From: a virus
Reading direction: 5' to 3' (one strand)
Length of the DNA stretch: 25,846 nucleotides
Virus record (IMG/VR): IMGVR_UViG_3300044638_008813
Span: 1-25,846 of that record
Shown here in pieces: positions 23,283-25,846 of the stretch. Position 1 is the stretch's first letter, and each line of letters starts with the position of its first letter. A model generated the notes under the pieces. That model worked only from the letters and a program-made list of their open reading frames with translations, did not search any database and was not told where the DNA came from. The position numbers were made by a program, and so were the translations under genes.

Positions 23283-24134
23283 ATGATGAGTTCATTAGAC
23301 GCCGTATTGGCACAGTACGAAAAATCACAACAAGGGGGCGGGGCCCAATCAAAAATGTCGCAAGACGAAAGAATGAAAAAGTATTTCGCTTTAATCTTAG
23401 GAGACAAAGAGAAATCAGGACAGAGAAGAGTGAGAATTCTTCCAACTTCAGATGGTTCATCACCATTCAAAGAAGCATGGTACCACGAAATTCAAGTGGG
23501 TGGACAGTGGCAGAAATTCTACGATCCAGGAAAAAATGACAACGAACGTTCACCTTTGAATGAGGTTTACGAAGAATTGATGTCTACAGGTAAAGAGTCT
23601 GACAAATTATTGGCGGCTCAGTATCGTTCACGAAAATTCTATATTGTGAAAGTAATTGATAGAGACCACGAGGAAGACGGTCCAAAGTTTTGGAGATTCA
23701 AACACAACTTTAAGAATGATGGTATCCTTGATAAAATCATTCCTATTTGGAGAAACAAAGGGGACATCACTGACCCTGAAAAAGGACGTGACTTAGTCAT
23801 TGAACTCGCTAAAGCAAAAACTCCAAAGGGTAAAGAATACACGACAGTTTCAACTATTATGTATGATGACCCAACACCAGTACATGAAGATAAACAACAA
23901 GCAAAGGCTTGGATGGAAGATGAGTTGACATGGTTGGATGTTTATTCTAAGAAACCTGTTGATTACCTTGAGGCAATAGCAAGAGGTGAGACTCCAAAGT
24001 GGGATTCAGATAAAGGTGGATACGTTTACGGAGACAGTTCAGTTGAAACCGAATCATTCGGTGGAGGTTCCAAAAAATCTTCATATGTTGATCCACAATC
24101 TAACGACGAACCTGACGGAGACCTTCCGTTCTAA
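23283..24134 (+). CDS. 32: Single-stranded DNA-binding protein (T4 gp32-like), cysteine-free, with SSB-like C-terminal tip, 283 aa
   Basis: gp32 coats single-stranded DNA in replication, recombination and repair. Likeness to T4 gp32 is seen at RRVRILPTSDGSSPFKEAWY (residues 48-67) followed by a HEIQVGGQWQKFYD strand, matching the FLPSK...PF...NHGF...GKWY region of T4. His68 aligns with the zinc ligand His64, but the three cysteine ligands of T4 gp32 have no counterpart: the whole protein contains no cysteine. The middle (residues 110-215) has aromatic and basic OB-fold-type strands. A Gly/Ser/acidic tail follows and ends EPDGDLPF, closely like the DDDIPF tip of bacterial SSB. The start could be the ATG at 23283 or the one right after it at 23286. 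A host-type promoter precedes it, uvsX follows. The gp32 call is supported by neighbourhood as well as sequence. Confidence 0.85.
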   Translation: MMSSLDAVLAQYEKSQQGGGAQSKMSQDERMKKYFALILGDKEKSGQRRVRILPTSDGSSPFKEAWYHEIQVGGQWQKFYDPGKNDNERSPLNEVYEELMSTGKESDKLLAAQYRSRKFYIVKVIDRDHEEDGPKFWRFKHNFKNDGILDKIIPIWRNKGDITDPEKGRDLVIELAKAKTPKGKEYTTVSTIMYDDPTPVHEDKQQAKAWMEDELTWLDVYSKKPVDYLEAIARGETPKWDSDKGGYVYGDSSVETESFGGGSKKSSYVDPQSNDEPDGDLPF

Positions 24135-24145
24135 TTAAATAAAAT

Positions 24146-24175
24146 AACTCGGATACTATTATGGTGTCCGAGTTT
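24146..24175 (+). terminator. Hairpin between gene 32 and uvsX
   Basis: AACTCGGATAC (24146-24156) pairs with GTGTCCGAGTT (24164-24174), 11 pairs including one G-T, around a 7-base loop, then a short T-run. It probably limits read-through, so that less UvsX than gp32 is made. An ATG in its loop (24161) is therefore an unlikely start codon. Confidence 0.75.
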
Positions 24176-24190
24176 CATTTCCCTAACCTT

Positions 24191-25192
24191 ATGGCAATTA
24201 AGAAAAACGATTTCGAAAGTCTGAAGAAAAAATTTTCTACTTCAGCAAAGTATAAACCACAAAGATTTTTCGACTTAGGTCCTGATTTCTTGGATGCCGT
24301 TGGACTTCCTGGTCCAGCCATTGGACATCTTAACATGTTCTTGGGTCACTCCGATACGGGTAAAACTACGGCTTTGGTAAAGACTGCAGTTGACGCTCAG
24401 AATAAAGGTATCCTTCCTGTGTTTATTATTACTGAACAGAAATGGAGTTTCGAACACGCCAAATTGATGGGGTTCCAATGTGAAGAAGTTGTTGATGAAG
24501 AAACGGGTGAATTGGATTGGGATGGATTTTATATATTCAATAATAACTTTGAGTATATTGAACAAATAACTGACTACATCAATAGTTTGTTAGATGCTCA
24601 AGAAAAAGGTGAGTTAGATTATAGTTTGTTGTTCCTATGGGATTCAGTTGGTTCAGTTCCTTGTAAGATGACTTATGAAGGAAAAGGCGGAAAGCAACAC
24701 AATGCATCTACTTTAGCGGATAAAATTGGAATGGGTATTAACCAACGTATTTCAGGGTCTCGTAAAGCTGACTCAAAATATGAAAACACTTTGGTTATTG
24801 TTAATCAACCTTGGGTTGAACTTCCTGATAATCCATTTGGTCAACCTAAAATTAAAGCTAAGGGTGGTGAGGCGATTTGGTTAAACTCATCTTTGGTATT
24901 TCTATTTGGAAACCAAAAGGGTGCGGGAACAACTAAGATTACTGCGACCAAAGACAAAAGAACTATCAAGTTTGCGTCAAGGACAAAAGTTTCTGTAATG
25001 AAAAACCACATCAACGGATTGGGTTATGATGACGGAAAAATTATTGTTACTCCACACGGATTCATTGGAGGTAAAGAGGCGGCTGAAGAGAAAGTTTCAT
25101 TGGAGAAATACAAAAAAGAGTATGCTGACTATTGGAAAGATATTATCGGAACTGATGGTGATTTTACTCTGAAAGAAGAAAAAGAAGACTAG
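24191..25192 (+). CDS. uvsX: UvsX-like recombinase (RecA family), 333 aa
   Basis: UvsX forms filaments on single-stranded DNA with ATP and carries out strand exchange for recombination-dependent replication. Walker A is GHSDTGKT (residues 52-59), the probable catalytic glutamate is Glu82 in FIITEQKW, and Walker B is LLFLWDSVGS with Asp151. A loop segment with GMGINQRISGSRKADSKYEN and the strand LVIVNQPW follow, then a GGEAIWLNSSLVFLFG block as in RecA/UvsX cores. The C-terminus is Lys/Glu-rich. The start is taken at 24191 (MAIKKNDFESLKKKF), because the alternative ATG 30 bases earlier lies in the loop of a terminator hairpin. T4 UvsX has 391 residues; this one is shorter, near RecA length. 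No separate promoter is seen, so transcription probably comes through from gene 32. Confidence 0.88.
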   Translation: MAIKKNDFESLKKKFSTSAKYKPQRFFDLGPDFLDAVGLPGPAIGHLNMFLGHSDTGKTTALVKTAVDAQNKGILPVFIITEQKWSFEHAKLMGFQCEEVVDEETGELDWDGFYIFNNNFEYIEQITDYINSLLDAQEKGELDYSLLFLWDSVGSVPCKMTYEGKGGKQHNASTLADKIGMGINQRISGSRKADSKYENTLVIVNQPWVELPDNPFGQPKIKAKGGEAIWLNSSLVFLFGNQKGAGTTKITATKDKRTIKFASRTKVSVMKNHINGLGYDDGKIIVTPHGFIGGKEAAEEKVSLEKYKKEYADYWKDIIGTDGDFTLKEEKED

Positions 25193-25209
25193 TTTATTAT
25201 TCACACTTA

Positions 25210-25226
25210 AATCACGAATTGTGATT
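25210..25226 (+). promoter_or_regulatory. Small stem-loop covering the GTG start of the exonuclease gene
   Basis: AATCAC (25210-25215) pairs with GTGATT (25221-25226) around a GAATT loop. The right arm begins with the GTG start codon, so the structure could hold initiation down. With six pairs it is weak, and may be fortuitous. Confidence 0.35.
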
Positions 25227-25846
25227 AAAACGTTATTAGTGGACGGAGACAATCTGTTCAAGATAGGATTTCATGGAGTAAAGGAGTTGTATAATGGTGG
25301 AGACCACTTAGGTGGAATCTACCATTTTATAAACATCTTGAGAAAATTTTTAGAAGAACACAATCACGATAAGGTTGTGGTATTCTGGGATGGAAACTCT
25401 AACTCATCTATTCGTAAATCTATCTATCCCCAATACAAAGCGAATCGTCGTCAAGATATGAATGAGTTTAAGTACGAATCATATCTTCAACAGAAGTCTC
25501 GGGTCAAACAATACCTCGAAGAGATATTCGTGCGTCAAGTTGAAATGACTAACAACGAAGCGGATGACCTTATTGCTTACTATACCAAATTGTCTATCGA
25601 TGAAGAAATCATAATTTTTTCTGCAGACAAAGACTTAACTCAACTTATATCAGAACGGGTAACCATCTATTCTCCGACCTCTAAACAGTATTACAGGTAT
25701 GGAGACATGATTACTATCAATAAGGTCAACATACCCCACCAAAACGTCTTATTAACCAAAATTCTAACAGGGGACAAGTCTGATAACATAGATGGTATAG
25801 AAATGTTGGGGGAAAAGACTTTGGTTAAGTTGTTTCCTGAATTGTT
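25221..25846 (+). CDS. 5'-3' exonuclease / flap endonuclease (T4 RNase H-like), 3' end outside window
   Basis: This nuclease removes RNA primers and 5' flaps during lagging-strand synthesis. The visible 208 residues contain a PIN/FEN core: TLLVDGDNLF with Asp8 and Asp10, VVVFWDGN with Asp57, RKSIYPQYKANRR (65-77), the metal-binding cluster NNEADDLIAY (Glu113, Asp115, Asp116), FSADKDLTQL with Asp136 and Asp138, and a helix-3-turn-helix DNA-binding motif TGDKSDNIDGIEMLGEKTLV (183-202). The GTG at 25221 is chosen because the conserved first strand begins two codons later and no in-frame ATG is near. The gap after uvsX is 28 bases. It continues the replication module that starts at gene 32; in T4 the rnh gene also lies close to gene 32. 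The reading frame is open to the last base. Confidence 0.88.
   Translation, partial: MIKTLLVDGDNLFKIGFHGVKELYNGGDHLGGIYHFINILRKFLEEHNHDKVVVFWDGNSNSSIRKSIYPQYKANRRQDMNEFKYESYLQQKSRVKQYLEEIFVRQVEMTNNEADDLIAYYTKLSIDEEIIIFSADKDLTQLISERVTIYSPTSKQYYRYGDMITINKVNIPHQNVLLTKILTGDKSDNIDGIEMLGEKTLVKLFPEL

Noticed and set aside
23219-23539. 106-residue plus-strand ORF overlapping the start of gene 32
   Set aside because: It begins inside the host-type promoter and lies in another frame of gene 32. Its sequence is Arg/Lys-rich out-of-frame text without family likeness, whereas the gene 32 frame is convincing.
24161-24190. ATG at 24161 as start of uvsX
   Set aside because: It lies in the loop of the terminator hairpin; the ATG at 24191 gives the expected N-terminus.

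Overview
The window reads as part of the genome of a large T4-type contractile-tailed phage (myovirus) that probably infects a member of the Bacteroidota. The T4 affinity rests on recognisable tail sheath (gp18), tail tube (gp19), single-strand binding protein (gp32) and UvsX recombinase genes. The host inference rests on three things: AT-rich DNA, no Shine-Dalgarno sequences before the genes (leaders are A-rich instead), and a near-perfect Bacteroidota-type promoter (TTTG-N19-TATTTTTG) in front of gene 32. I see no tRNA, rRNA, CRISPR array, insertion sequence or integrase.

Layout. Positions 1-461 hold the 3' end of a virion gene. A short gene on the minus strand (458-619) encodes a ribbon-helix-helix-like protein; it is the only minus-strand gene I can support. 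From 741 to 22445 runs the tail module: a very large sheath protein, a HAD-family phosphatase, the tail tube, a gp26/T4_baseplate-like tail assembly protein with an overlapping out-of-frame extension, a probable tape-measure protein, a 1,699-residue baseplate protein with an embedded OmpA-like domain, a gp53/LysM-like small protein, a 2,594-residue baseplate hub protein with lysozyme-like and IPT/TIG regions, and two small structural or unknown proteins. A methyltransferase cassette (22452-23210) follows, bracketed by duplicated terminators. The right end is a DNA replication/recombination module: gene 32, uvsX and a 5'-3' exonuclease cut by the window end.

Expression. Seven gene starts or gene groups in the tail and methyltransferase regions are preceded by the core TATTTAT, which I infer to be this phage's late promoter. 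The replication genes lack it, and gene 32 has the host-type promoter instead. Strong hairpin terminators separate the units: after the sheath gene, after the tube gene, after the tail assembly pair, on both sides of the methyltransferase, and between gene 32 and uvsX. Inside units genes are tightly packed, with overlaps of 1 to 41 bases.

Most worth a second look: the late-promoter motif; the cysteine-free gp32 with a bacterial SSB-like acidic tail; the candidate +1 frameshift in the tail assembly gene; the OmpA-like and lysozyme-like regions within baseplate proteins; the terminator-flanked methyltransferase cassette; and the small antisense regulator gene.
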